Shown one piece after another: positions 43,200 through 56,399 of a stretch of DNA of 64,000 bases. Each line of letters starts with the position of its first letter. Position 1 is the first letter of the stretch. The stretch is taken from the NCBI GenBank assembly GCA_021234155.1, contig JAJEKV010000009.1, positions 7,675,546 to 7,739,545 on the forward strand. Reading direction: 5' to 3'. The position numbers and the translations under genes were made by a program. The notes below the pieces were generated by a model. It was given only the letters and a program-made list of their open reading frames with translations, was not told the origin of the DNA and ran no database searches. The stretch is from Isoetes taiwanensis. Its lineage: Eukaryota; Streptophyta; Lycopodiopsida; Isoetales; Isoetaceae.

Positions 43200-46100
43200 G
43201 AAAATGTTATATCGCTTATCTCACAGTGCATCTATCAATCTCAAATAAGCTTTTTTATAAATATTGAAATGTTTTTCGGCCTTTTTTTGGGAAAATGATT
43301 GTTCTTTAAAAATGTGATCTCAGTTATTTGAACTTGTGCTTGATTTTGTGGGGTTCAAATAGCTTTGTTATAAATGTTTGTTTTTAGCCTGTTAAAATGT
43401 TTGTGGTGGCTTTATTGTCACAGCTATACATTTGGCAGTATACTAAAGAAGGTGATGCCTCAGCTCCATAGATTGTATTGCAACTCCACGCTTGCTTCGA
43501 AAGCGGTGCATTTTCATCCTCTTGCAGCTCCACTTCTATTAACAAAGGGGTTCTTGAAGAATTGTGGTTTATATCAACTACATCTTTTGTCTTGCTAATG
43601 TATAGTAGCTGAACTTCCAATGCGCATTGACAATAAATGATCCGGACTCTCCATTGTCGATGACAATTGCTACTTCAAGGGGTTATCAAATATATTCAGA
43701 TCAAACACACATTACGGTCATACAACCGCATGAACCTCTAGACAATGGATGCAAATCCAAAGATCAAACCGGTGGACCCGGTCGATCCACTTCCCAATCT
43801 TTTCCTTTGTGACCTAGCAGTTCACCGCAGTCCTTACGAACATTGTATCCTCTTAAGGGCAAGCTTACCTTCTCGGTCTCAAGTGGCGGTGCCGAGAAAT
43901 GGATATATGTGCGCCACCTTCTATATGTTGTCGGTTTTAATTCTCCTCTTACTTCATCGTTATGAAGCTTCTCTCATCAACTTGACGTCCACCGTGTCTT
44001 CAGAGCAACATTCCGGTGCGTATGCATCCATAGGTGTAGATAGCGTGTCTAGCTGAAGTTTTTGGAAAAGTTTAGAATTGTTGTTAATCCTATAACGTAA
44101 GACTTGAAGCTTTGAAATGATCAATATTGATCTTGGGCGGATGTTTTGAGGAGGATTCTCATTGCAAATTCAACTGTTAATTTGTTGTAGATCATGAACA
44201 CATCCGAGTGTATTGAGTTCTTAGTTTGTTAGTTTGCTAGTTTGCATATTACTTCATTTTTGTTGTTATCTAGGCAAAAATAGTGTTAACGCTTTTTTGT
44301 TTTGTTGACAGACCATACCGTAGTTTGACGATTTGTTTGGGGAAGCCCGGATCTTTATTAGGGCTTTGCACCGCTATTAGCTATGACTGCCGCCGAGCTC
44401 GCAGAGTTAGGCAAACATTAGGTAAGCATGTTATCTCGCCATACATTTTTGCTATGCAATAGCTTGAATATACGACCACCATGTGGAGGTGCCCCAAAGG
44501 TTGTTCTTTGGGAATTTTAGAAGTACACCAATGGTAGGACTCCTTCCCCGCTTTTATTTACTCCGTGCTTCAATTTTGAGAAAGATATTTCCTTTGCAGT
44601 CAAAGCTTTGCCCAAGCTTCAAAGCGAGCAGTAGCAAAGTGTAACAAAGGAACTTAATCAAAACAAAGGCGTGATCAATATGCACAGTTCTTTAAACTGT
44701 GGACAGCTGTAGCAGAACATCGTTTATGGATGCTGCTCAAGGTCATCAAAATACTTGGAGAAGGTAATCTCCATCCCTTGGAATAATGGTAGATGACTTA
44801 TCTTATTGCTAACCATAAACATAAGGCCCAATATTGCAATTCTCTTTGGCTATACATATTCCTTTAAAAGGTTTGTAGATTGAGGCAAACTGCCCGCTTC
44901 TTAGACGTAGTACGGCCCTTTCTCAAATCCGTCAATGTATGAGGATATGAAAAGGTAATCAAAGAGGTGCACAGCTTAGTAATGAGTCCAGATGGCTTGC
45001 ATGAGCTTTTACCTGGTGCTTTAGCATCTGGGCTAAGCCAGACCTTATGGATTCGGATTTTAAAAAGCCTTCCAGGTTCCGAAGACCTCTAGGCGCCGGA
45101 TTTCGAGATCGCAGATGCTCTGCTCCAAGACTTCGTTAAAAAAAAAAGTTCTTTCGTATTCCGTCATAGGCTTCGTTTGTTTTCTTTTTCCTTGATTGCA
45201 AGAATCAAACCCTAGCAGAGGAGATCCAGTTGCTCTGCCATGAAACGTTCCCCAAGCATTTTTGTGCTCTTGAAGTTTCGCATTGATGGTTTGATTCTTC
45301 ATGTTCAAGCTTTGAATCACTGGATCAAAGGCCTGATCAACAAATCGTGCTGAATAGTTCGGGCATAGAACTGATTAGAAATCCCGTGAAAGGAGGATTA
45401 TTCGCCATAGCCGAGAACCCATTGAAGCTCATGTCGCCGCAGATCGATCTTGGCGAAAGGGCTTATTTTGAAACAATTCTCTGATTGAGAGGCGGAAGCA
45501 GAGGGGGCGAAATAATAGATTGAATCAGATTGTTCAGCAGATTCTTGAGGAGATAAAAGGAGAAATAGGAGATCCCTGATGAAATTTTAGCTTCACGCAA
45601 GCATCTGATACAAATATCTGTGCAAAATCTGGCGTTAGGCTTATAAAAAACCAACGTTAGGCTTATAAAAACCAACGTCCGGCACTGTCTTGAACGCTCA
45701 TGTTCTAATTCTTGTCGATCTTCCTGTTTTGCAGCCGAATCAAGCAAAACCCACATCCCAAAACTTGGATTTCTGAAGCGATTTGATCACACCCAAGAGG
45801 GAAGTGTGGATTATCTAGCTAGAAGCTAGGAGCCGAATGATTGATGCCGCAACGGCACGAGTTTTTTTTAGCAGAGGCTGCAGAGCTCTACAGTTTGAAG
45901 CTCTGCTCTGCTGCTAAAATGCCATAGCTCCCGTGAATCCCCACCAGCCATAGCTCCCGTTCTTAACTGGCAGATGAGAACCTTTTGGATGCTTGCCGCC
46001 ATGGGCATCGCCATAGGTTTCTATGGATCCAGCTTCTCTGCCAGGCGTCAAAGATCTTTCACGAAGATAAACAGGTGGCAAGTAAACATGGAAATCGATT

Positions 46101-47590
46101 GCGGCGCAGAAAAAATACCCACGACAAAAACAGAAAATAGAAATTTGAAACTCACTTATATATGTGTAGAAAGGAGAATTCACTTGTTTACTGGAGTTCG
46201 TGTTGACAATAAATTTGTCTATGGGTTTTATCTTATATTATGTAACTTGTGTCCTGTAAGTTCGTGCATGAGGCACTTATGCATTGCTCGTGCGTGCTAA
46301 GGGAGATAAAGATTGAAATTCCATATAACCAGATCATTAGTTATCCATATGAATGTTTGTTATCTATAGAACATTAGCTCCCTAATTATAAACTTCCACA
46401 ACTATTTTTTATTACATGTGTTTTTTGGGATTATTCATGCGCACTACGGATTCTGACACGCTTGGTAGCGCAATATGGATCATAATAAGGCATTATAAGA
46501 GGTCAACAAGGATGGCTCAGTTTAGTTTTTAGTTTAATTTACTGGGGTTTGTTTTGGCGGCAAACTAAACTTTCTGGTAAGTTGAAGATAGTGAATATGA
46601 ATTGTATGACAAATAGGCCAGTTGGTTTCGGATGCATTCTAGATTAGTTCGCAATTGCATCTAGTTTTATAGTTTCTTTGATGCGACTTGAGGAGGTGCA
46701 AGTTGAGGATTTGAATTATGCCAAAGCTTTTGGTCCGTGTAATGTTTCCAGTAACTCAGAGACGGAGCTTGAATTGGAGAGCTTGTTTTATTTAGAGCTA
46801 GGCTCCTTGATGCAATTTCTGCGGAATCATATACGTGTTGTTGTGCTTTTGTGATTTAGTATTCCCCTTTTGTGATTTAGTATTCCCCTATTCTTCAGTA
46901 AAAAATTTTACATGTTGTGTAGATCAGATTATGGGACAATTGTGGTTAAAGATTTCTCCCAAGAACATCATCAAGTCTGTTTGTAGTAACTATTTGGAGG
47001 GAAAACATTTGGATGCTATTTCATTAGATACGGTGAATGAGACACGAAGGGACAATTGATAATACTAGAAACAATAGTGACGCCAACTAAGACTGTGTGC
47101 ATTACTGTCGGTAATGAAGACGAAGGGACGATGTCAATACTTATGCCTGATCCACATGAGTTGCAACAGATGCTTTTGCATACTTTGAATGTACACTTGT
47201 CATCTTGTTTAATCGGCAACTGTACTTTACATAGCAAATGGCCAAATTTAGTAAAAGCATCAAACCTCCTTTATACTAGTGCTGGCAACATCTACTTCGG
47301 ATGAAAGAGGAGGCAAGTATCCAATAATCTATTTATGTACCCCCATTAGTCCTTGAATGCATGCTCCAACATGTATTTAGGTTCAATGCACTTAATTGTC
47401 CATAAATGCACAATCTCTGCATTGTCTTCCTTGGCATTCACAACAAAGTTGCCACCTACTTCCATTTCTAATTTCCATTGGTTGTTGATAGCAGACGACT
47501 CCTCCAAAACCATATGAATTAGAGTCTCTAGTGAATAATCTCCAAGACGAGATGCATGTCTAAAATTAGCAAGTCACTGTTCACATATTG
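43200..47590. other. Stretch without a confidently recognisable gene
   Basis: It contains scattered open frames of 60-108 codons with no motif I recognise. On the minus strand at about 45040-45470 there are coding-looking phrases (MSFNGFSAMANNPPFTGF, then FVDQAFDPVIQSLNMKN) in two frames, but no family match. A small direct repeat GTTAGGCTTATAAAA occurs twice at about 45632 and 45656. Confidence 0.4.
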
Positions 47591-47598
47591 TCAATAGT

Positions 47599-47952
47599 AT
47601 GGCTCAGGAACTTGAGTCTTTTGTCCTACCTTTCAGGTTTTTATTTTTTGTACTTTTGGTTAGTAGTTTGGTACTTCATATTATGTCAATGGCTGGAAAG
47701 ATTTCGCATTTCTTTGCAACAGTTGGTGGAGTAATTGCTTCCCTGGTAGTGGCCTTCACCGTGCTGTGGATTGAAGCTGTTGATACTGGTCTTCACAATG
47801 AAAGAATGCTTATGGATTTGGGAAACCTGCTAGTGCAATTGGCCTCTTTGGATATTGTTTCTCAGGCAACATATACTCTTCCATCAGAAACAAAAACCAT
47901 TTTAACTACATATTGCTTATATGCTACGTCTATTTTTGTTGGTCTTCATTAA
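47599..47952 (+). CDS. Short hydrophobic (membrane-protein-like) ORF, unrecognised
   Basis: 117 codons with two or three strongly hydrophobic stretches: FRFLFFVLLVSSLVLHIM near residues 12-29, a segment around GGVIASLVVAFTVLWI near 38-53, and the C-terminal TYCLYATSIFVGL. A neighbouring frame (47913-48137) continues with another hydrophobic run (SSLILAPPMLFVCLL), so the protein may have been longer before a frameshift. No family recognised and no intron signals evaluated. It could be a gene fragment. Confidence 0.35.
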   Translation: MAQELESFVLPFRFLFFVLLVSSLVLHIMSMAGKISHFFATVGGVIASLVVAFTVLWIEAVDTGLHNERMLMDLGNLLVQLASLDIVSQATYTLPSETKTILTTYCLYATSIFVGLH

Positions 47953-47977
47953 TTTTGGCGCCTCCCATGCTTTTCGT

Positions 47978-48360
47978 ATGCCTCCTAAGGCAAAGAAAGG
48001 CAACGCGTCACCTGATGCAGGATATGAAAATAGAAATCCTTGGATTGAAAGGGGAAGTCAGTCTTAATTCAAAATATGTCTCCCAAACTCCAAAATACCG
48101 TTCAAAGACCACAGATAGATTACAATGCACAAATTGAAAACCTAGAGGCCAAACTGGCATCTGTGGTGGCAGAAAAAACTAAAGAACAAATTACTCTACA
48201 TCATGAGCATGTATCTGCTGAACAAACTAATCAGGAACACAGGGCCAAAAATATTAAAATTTCAGGCATCACAAAAAATGAGGATGAGACTATCTCAAAA
48301 ATGCTGAACAGGTTCTTTGAAAACACAATGCATGTGCATGACACATCCGTCCCATTCTAG
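47978..48360 (+). pseudogene. Possible LINE ORF1 fragment (coiled coil plus RRM-like start)
   Basis: A frame opens MPPKAKKGNASPDAGYEN at 47978 and is lost near 48050. The frame at 48076-48360 reads a heptad-like IENLEAKLASVVAEKTKEQ segment and then HRAKNIKISGITKNEDETIS. This resembles the coiled coil followed by the KNIRI.G-type start of the RNA-binding domain of L1 ORF1 proteins. The resemblance is general, and there is no ORF2 next to it. Confidence 0.35.
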
Positions 48361-48498
48361 TCAGATTTCAGACCAAAAAAACTCAGGACAGAATACTTCA
48401 CAACAGAGTTGCTCAAGAAGTTGTTGGGCACACATATTGTATTGTTGTATGTTCCACCCCTTGCATTCAACCTAAACACTTGTCTCCATCTTCTTCAT

Positions 48499-48548
48499 AC
48501 CGATCGATCGATGATCATCGATTTTTATCTGATCATCGATCGATCGGT
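48499..48548. repeat. Perfect inverted repeat with 19-bp arms
   Basis: ACCGATCGATCGATGATCA and its exact reverse complement flank a 12-base loop (TCGATTTTTATC). The ATCGATCG core is low complexity, but arm symmetry is complete. Confidence 0.85.
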
Positions 48549-48799
48549 CCATTGCCTCAGTGCACCCTGACTCTCTTGATCTCAAAGCCTCGCCCCCTCC
48601 CCCCTTCAAACACGTATTCTCCTCACTACTCCTTACCAGCCCCCTCCTACTCCGTCCACTCATCACCTCCACACTGCTCACCACTTCCACACGCATCTCG
48701 CCACGACTCTTTCCCAACCCTGTCCTCCTTCATCAAACCCTATGCATCACCTCGCTCCCTCGCGTTCGTCTCTCCATTCATCACTCGTGATTGGATGTT

Positions 48800-51700
48800 C
48801 TCTGCAGCATGAAAATCTGCGCATTCTCTTGTTCGAATTAACTTGCACAGAGTTCCTTATGTTCTCGTATGCATATAATACAGTGCACCATTCTTTCTTT
48901 CTATTAAAGAAATTGTTGGTAGGCGAGCTCTGTAATGCGAGGTTTGCAATATGTCAACATTGTTGGTGGCGATCTGACAGGCCTAGTACTTGTGAATTTC
49001 AACACAACTTGTGTGCTTATGAAATATTCCTTCTCTCTTCTTGGATTCAATGGTTCTTGCATTGTATTGATTGCTTTATATATGTTAATATGCACAACAT
49101 CTTCCCTTTTAAGGTCTGAGTTTGCAATTCATAAAGATTGTGATGATAGAAAAAGTTTTTATAACTTAAGTTGAATGTTGTGCTATAATTAGAAGATATT
49201 GTAAATGGACATTCCATGTACATGTGAAAATATATTCATAAGAGGAATTCAAATATGAACCATCAATAATTTGGAGTTGTGTACTATTTAGTTGTTGTAT
49301 ATATGACATGCATATGAACATTTCAATTTATTTGATTTTGTTTTTTCATTCTTATTTTCATATCTGTCTTCAAATCTTGGAATAAGCAATTTAAACGTGT
49401 CCAAATATCAATAGACTTCATTTTAATTAATGGATATTATGAAACTTGAATTTTGAAAGAAATGGATGAAAGGACAACCATAAAAAGATCTATATAGTCC
49501 TTGTTCTTTTCCGTCCCTTCGAGGAAAAAAAAAGACTTTGAACATCTTATTTTTAGGAAGGAGTAATTTGAGTGAGCTTAAAATTTCTTGTGCTAACTTT
49601 GGCGGGTCCTGGCGTGTGAGTCAAAAAATTGTGGCGCCGCCAGTCTACAAAAATTTCCACAAGAAATTTTATGCTCACTCAAATTCTCCAACGAAATTTT
49701 AACCACCTGTAGGTTTGCTTTCTAAAGTTTGTCATTGAATTTTTCTTCTATTGCAACCAGATTCAAATCGAAAATTTTTGCCAGTCGTTAGTTGTGGTAG
49801 CAGAGCATTCTTGGTATCAAGATGCATGCGTGATGCGTGATGGTGGACCACTGGAATGCCAGAATGAGTCACTTGCTGGGCTTTCAGAGCCAAATCGACC
49901 CTTCCAGGCTTGATTCCAAGTAGATTTCAGAGCCAAATCGGCCCTTCCAGGCTTGATTCCAAGTAGATTTCAGAGCCAAATCGGCCCTTCCAGGCTTGAT
50001 TCCAGATAGATCCATTGCTTTTGCACTAAAGGGTTTCGGACATGGAGAATGCCTGCCAGATTCAAGGCGGATGGGCGTTGGGCAGAAACAGAGTATGGAG
50101 GCGGCGGAAACAGAGTGGAGGCGGCACCACCCAAAAAATGGACAGAACTTCAACAGAGTTTTTCACTTTTTAAAAAGCTGTCAAATAAGGGGGAAATTTG
50201 ATGGTGGTTAAATTTTCGGAATCGTAATCAATTAGTGGAAGTATTTCAAGCCGCTACGTTATATGTTGTCAAACTTTGTATTCATATGTTTGGGGATGAA
50301 ATGAAAAAAGAGTAAAGAAACTATAACACGTTTCTTATTAAAAAAGAATTAGGCAATCTATTATTTGGAGGGTAGATTTTCTAATTCAAAGGCGGAATTG
50401 TTTGTGAACGAATTGAAATAGTCTTGCGCTTTTGGCACTGTAATTCATTTTTTGAAAACATGGTCACTTGGTATATGCATTTTTATTCAAATAACTTCTT
50501 TCAACTTTGGTTTAGATTAAATAATCATAAGAAGTTAATACCTAGTGGATTGCTTGATTCTATGGTTGTATAGTTCACGATTGTTGGTATTGAGATCCCC
50601 TATGATATCTGTTGGTGCATCTTGGTTGTCATTCTTCTCAGTGTCTTCCAACAATGCAAATAGACAATGGGGAACTTGATGGTCGAAATTTATGCATTTA
50701 AAGCACAATCCACTTTTTCTAGGGTTCTCTTGAGTGGGGTCACAAAATTGTTGTCTGCGTGGAATGGGGTCACAAAATTGTCATCCATGTGGGTGACCAC
50801 CTCTCCCTCGTGTTGCAATTTCTTCCACTTTGCCTATTTTGTTGACGTTGTCATTGTTGTTTGTTGTACTTTCGATGCCACATTTGTCTACCTCTCTTGG
50901 ACGAGCTAGATGATGAGGATGATGTCGCTCTAGGTGATGGTGCCATATTCGTCTACCTCTCTCAGACGAGCTAGATCATGAAGATGATGTCGCTCTATTT
51001 CAATTCTAGGATTTTCAATTCTATGGTTCAAAATTGATCGATTCTAGACATATTCTAGGTTCCCAAGGCCCAGATTTAGCCATAGAGGGATTTTCTTGGA
51101 TAAAATTTCCAGTATATGCATTAATACCATTTGTTTTATTTGGCGAGGTAGTTGAAAGTTGAGCACTTTTTTGGCATGTAATTGAAGACCATGTAGGGCA
51201 AGTTGGAGATGTATGACAAAGGTGTTAGAATTATGTGCATGTGGTGGATGTTTCATGGAAGATTCAATGTATCTACTCTTTGGTATCACTCCCAACCTTT
51301 GATACGTATGTACGTCCTACCTAGGCTTTGAGCAATCACTTTCATTAGTTTATAAATCGCCCAACAAGGACCTGCTCCTATAAAGTTGTGCCCAATTCTT
51401 GTAGGGGCGAAGTCAACAATGTTTAAAAAGTATTACCCTTATAACTTAATTTATTGATCTCTTTATTTGTAAAACCCGGTTTAGGTCGCCGATTTGGGAG
51501 CAACTTTGAAGGGATTAATTTGGATATATGGTTTTTGGAATCAAAGAAGATGTTGGATGCTTTTTATTCTCGTATGTTCTCTAGGGTACATAAAGACCTC
51601 TCTGTTCTTCAGTTGTGCAAGCGTCTGAGGAGTTATATAAACTAAGAGAAGGATGGCTCCAAAAGAAATGGGCAGTTTATTCGTGGAGGTGTAATTCTTA

Positions 51701-51860
51701 TCGTGGACATCCAACCTTTGGTTTGGTTATGTTTAGATAGCCTGATAATATAATATTGCATCCAATTTTAAGTTCTATTTAATTGTTTGCCCGTCAGGTA
51801 TCTCCTAATTTTATTTGAAATTTTGCCCGGGCAGTAATAAGCCTGTTGTGCTCTTTTATC
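48800..51860. other. Stretch without a recognisable gene
   Basis: AT-rich DNA with only shadow-size frames. It contains the 43-bp tandem array at 49882-50005 and a short duplication of GGGGTCACAAAATTGT at about 50738 and 50765. Confidence 0.5.
49882..50005. repeat. 43-bp tandem array, three units
   Basis: TTTCAGAGCCAAATCG begins units at 49882, 49925 and 49968. The third is incomplete at its end. Units differ at one or two positions, so the array is young. Confidence 0.9.
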
Positions 51861-51904
51861 GGATTGCATAGGCTGATTGGTCTCTGTGGATGATAAAACC
51901 CCAT

Positions 51905-53560
51905 AGGACATAGTTGATCTCACATATCCATGACCTCATGAAGGTTTGATCCCGGCGTCAGTACGGAAGCCGTGCTCAATGTCACATGTAGCGGCTGGCT
52001 AGGCCTGACCAATCTCAGCATAGAGCGTCCGGATTTGATTATATGCTGGACAGCTTTGAAGGGTATGAGATTCATCCTCAATGACTCCCATTTGGCAGCA
52101 TTGACAAAGCCTGTTCTGGCGTGGCTCACCAATCCATCTGCCTGTCTCAATTCGAAGATGGTGTGCCCTATGCAAATGGAGGCAATGAGTCTGCGCCTTT
52201 CCATAGGCAAACGGGTACGCAGGTAGCATTGTGGACCCCGTTCCAATATGGGATTTATGTGGCATTGGTAGTGTGCTGTCTTGACCTGTTCAAGGACACT
52301 GGCATCCCAGAGCTTGTTGGGGAAGCAAATGTCAAGATATTGCCTCAAGCTATGGCAATCTGCCTCTGTTTGCACACGTATGCACCTGTGCTCCTATATA
52401 ATCCATCTAGCCAACCATTGAGCTCTCTTTTCCCTCCAGCAGGCCTTGAGGCATTGCGGCCCCATTGCCATGATATAAGCTAGGTTAGGGACATGAGCAT
52501 CGTCTATATTGACCACCTTCTAAAAATAGACAATGTGGTGATCAAAGGCCGCCCTCTGAAGAGGCAAGAAACCCGTCTCCAGCATAGAATTTGATACGGG
52601 ACTGTGGACTTCACCCCTAATGCTCGTACCAAGAAGGCTTTCTGCACCTGCTCCAAGTCATTCTCAGTAGCGAGGGACACTATTGGGCCCTATACTTCAA
52701 TCCCATATAAAAGGACATGCTCCACTAAGACCTTGAACAGGTGCAACTGATAGGCCCAATCATTCTCAGTGCATAGTAGAAGGAAACTCCACTCCCAAAT
52801 ATTTGTATGCGGATGCCACTTCCACATTTTGCCCTCGGTAACTGAAGGAGGGGATCCTCGACTGACGTGAGAATGACATGAGGACCATCTTAGTCTTGGC
52901 CAGGTTGATGCGCATATTAGTCGTTTGGCAGAATGTGTCTAGGGCATCGAGATGGCGCTGCATGTATGCTGGAGTATAAGCTAGAAGGTCCACATCATCA
53001 ACCTATATTAACTGCCTGATGATCTGGTGCAGAAGGTGAGCTCCATCGCCCCCATTGTCAGCAAGCCAGCTCTCCGACTGATCAATGTAAAACCCAAACA
53101 ATGTTGGTGAGAGAGGGCACCCTTGGCAAACCCCGATACTGCTATTGAATGGTTGGCTTGTCGGCTGCAATCGGCCCGAGCATCTCTCATATAACCTGTA
53201 CACTGCGTTTGCAAATCTACAGGAACCTCCAGCTTTCGCAATCTTGGCCATAGCTTTTCCCGAGGCACAGTGTCAAAGGCCTTCACAAAGTCATAATATA
53301 CGTCCTGCCGGTAGTTCCTGTTGTCTTCAACCAGAGTCTACAGCATGAAGATGTGGTCAATGGTTGAGTGTTGGGGCCTGAATTCTGCCTGGGTGAGGGC
53401 CCATATCTCTATTGCCTCTGTTCGGCCCCTCAACTGCTGCTCGAGAATCCCAGCTAGCGATTTTGCAAACATCAAACTAACCATATGCATGCCACATGGT
53501 AACATGCCCAATGAGAGAACCTATATTGCAAGCCTGGTACCATGCTAAGTATGCAATGTG
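51905..53560 (-). mobile_element. L1-like LINE, ORF2 reverse transcriptase and C-terminus, degenerate
   Basis: Reading leftward on the minus strand: an AEFRPQHSTIDHIF block near 53345-53390, RQDVYYDFVKAFDT near 53275-53310, QGCPLSPTLFGFYID near 53090-53140, INLAKTKMVLMSF near 52870-52910, YKYLGVEFP near 52785, and the C-terminal CCQMGVIEDESHTLQSCP knuckle near 52060-52110. These are in the order expected for L1 ORF2 reverse transcriptase. Frames switch several times. The closing ...NLHEVMDM ends with TGA at about 51920-51925. No poly-A tail is evident on this strand. Endonuclease and ORF1 were not found upstream. Confidence 0.75.
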
Positions 53561-53579
53561 ATCTCAAGCTATAAGATGT

Positions 53580-54800
53580 TAAAGTCTGGGGATACTGATA
53601 CCACAAGGACTGAGGTGGCACCTCCATAGGTTATCAAGCAACCCATTGAAGGCTGCAATGACTACAATGCATAAAATTGAACAGAAAACAACTTTCTTGT
53701 AGCAACAATGATCAAATTTGTTAGAACAATCTTAGGTCTAAAAGCAATATTTGGAATCATCATCAATTTTACAAAGTTATTATTTAATTTGATAATTGTT
53801 GTATAGTCAAACAGTAGACATAAAGTGACTGAAACAAAGGACAAATTTGCCATTGAACATATGAAAGTAGAGAAACCTACAATGATACGACACATTATCA
53901 TAACCGAATGCAATAATAAGAGCATATAGCTTACAACATATTGATAATGCGAATATTTACAACGAAAAAAATTGGACTATAAGTTAGATAAAAATAACAG
54001 ATGTCATGTCAAGAATGTATCAGATACCTTGGCCATTTTATCATGTCAAGAATATATCAAATGTTGCATGATTTTGGCCTGTGGACATTTGTCTTTATTC
54101 TTCAAGAAAGACTAATAAGAAAACAATCATGTAACTACCAGGAGTTAATCTACGAGCACATCTAGATGGTGGGTCAATTTAACACTAGGCTCAGTAAATT
54201 ACTGTAAGCTAGCAGCTAGGTTACCCCTAATAGCCTAGTTCATTGTAGCATTCATTACAACTAGTGTAATTAGCAGCTTGACATACACTATTACTACTGT
54301 CTTAGGATAACAGAAGATAGTGACTCAATTATATGCATTCACGATAATGCAAGGCAAATAAGCTTGGAGTTTATACTAGCGATTCTAGTTAAAGCCCACA
54401 TGTATCTGCAAGGGATAGTTTTGTTAGCAGCCAGCTTTCCAAAGACCCTAGCAATGGCACTCATCTTTGCAAAGATACATGATACTGTATGCCTTAGAAC
54501 TACTCAGGACATCACTTTAGCACCATGGAATAATTTAGATTGATGGTTCATGTTATAGCTGCTTGGCTTATAGCTACACGGCTTTGCAACTTACAATGGC
54601 ATTTTTGAACCACAAGGCTCTTCTAGATCTGTGCTTCTCAACCATTACCATATAATTATCAAGTGATTCTTAATCTTCGACCATCCATTGCAGTGTAATG
54701 CATCTACAATAGACGGCCGAAGTCTAAGCATCTCTATGACTTCGACAAGTGTAGAGGATTATTCTTGGGTGTTCAGTCATAGATACGTGCCCTCCTTGGT
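53580..54800. other. Stretch without a recognisable gene
   Basis: AT-rich, with short frames only. No motif, tract or repeat worth listing was seen. Confidence 0.5.
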
Positions 54801-54821
54801 CCATCATCCAGCTCAACGGAT

Positions 54822-55235
54822 GTGTTGATGCCTCTAATTGGTTGTCCATTTGTGCAAGATAATTTTGTGCGAGTGGTTGAAGATGAGCAGATGGATGATG
54901 CCTCCAATCCTGAGAATGATTTCCAGGGCAACTTTCAAGAATGTAGCAAGTTCTGTGACAGGATGCATTATAAGTCACCCATGCACATTCGTGGTCCGCT
55001 AGACGACTTCAGGATTAAAAAGATGACTTCAGTAAGGTGTTCAGAGAGAATCAGATACGCTTAGTAGATTATGCTGATAAGAATGTCCTGTAGATCCCCG
55101 AGAAGACCGGTTACACTGAAATGGATATAGAAGATCGCATAGTTTTGAGTCAGCAACAGATAGACAGGGCAGCTATGGAAGCGATTACTGATGCAGATGA
55201 AAATCCTTCATTTATTAAAGCACCTCCATGAAATT
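54822..55235 (+). pseudogene. Unrecognised coding-like remnant
   Basis: Consecutive plus-strand frames give protein-like text: DNFVRVVEDEQMDDASNPEN, then HYKSPMHIRGPLDDFRIKK, then after a shift NQIRLVDYADKNVL, and GYTEMDIEDRIVLSQQQ to 55230. The composition (acidic, no low complexity) suggests a degraded exon or mobile-element ORF. I do not recognise the family. Confidence 0.3.
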
Positions 55236-56399
55236 TCTAGGACGAAGCAGTAATAAAGAACAGATAGAGCTTGGAGTAATCGCCATTGCGATTCTTTGAA
55301 GCTGCATGGATGTGAATGGATGCTGACATAAGAATTGTGCAGTTTATTATAATAAAATATTCTTTCGCATTGTATTTATTGCCATGGCAATTCTTCTAAT
55401 CCTGACTATGTTTTAAAATTATTTTGCATTCATGGTAGAAAAGATCGTGATGGCAATTGTTTCAACTTGTTATTACGTGTTTTGAGGTGTAGATATTGCC
55501 TCGATAGAATCGAACTTCGATCGTACATTAGGAGCAACGATATTGATCGCAAGCGAAGCATATTATTTTTCCAAAATTGAGCACCCTGAAAGCTTTCTTG
55601 CTTTAGGGAACGATAACTGTTTATAAACTATCCTTTTAAACTAGTTTGTAAGCTATTTCGAGCAAAATGAAAATGTATTTTTTCTCAAATTAATGAATTG
55701 GTGTTTTTATATAATTGGAGAAGCTGAGATGGAGGATGGACAGAGCAAGACACATATAGATTACTCAATCTTCCAAACTGTTAATTTATTCTTTGTCTCG
55801 AAATTCTGAGCATGGCAATCAATTGAACATCCATAATAAGTTCTGTATAGATGATATCATGTAGCAACATAGATTCTAGTTTTAAATGAGTTTCGAATAT
55901 ATACAGTAACTAACTGTGGTAGCTTGAATAATGCACGGAGGGTGTTCATAAGCATGAGAATTAGAAACATAGTTTCTTGGAATGCTATAGGGACATGGTA
56001 AAGAGGCTCTTAATCTTTTTAGGCAAATCAAAACTTGAGGCCTAGTGAGATAAGTTAATACTTCCAGTTCCTTGGCAGCAGTTGCCAAAGGTAAGCTAAT
56101 ACGTGCACGTACTATTGGTGATGATTATGAATCAAATTTCGTGCTTATATAAATGCCGACATATAGAGCAGAAAAGCCAGCAAATGCATATATACGACCA
56201 TCATCACCATACTTGTGGCATTTGTTACACAGACAATTGTTCTGCCATATGGAATCACTGCAGGCTTATGCTTGTGTGCAGGGGATGGGAATCAAAGTTT
56301 GGCATCCTTTCAGATGATCTGTAGATAGTAAGGTGAGCAGTGGTGATTTTTCTTTTTTACATGTCAACTTTCTCCAGTTGCTCTTCTGTCATTTCTAGG

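Noticed and set aside
45040-45470. Possible minus-strand gene (MSFNGFSAMANNPPFTGF and VDQAFDPVIQSLNMKN)
   Set aside because: Two short frames without a plausible splice connection or a family match. Kept only as a remark in the stretch description.
49884-50153. 89-codon minus-strand frame with internal repeats
   Set aside because: Its repeats are the 43-bp tandem array read in one frame; there is no other support.
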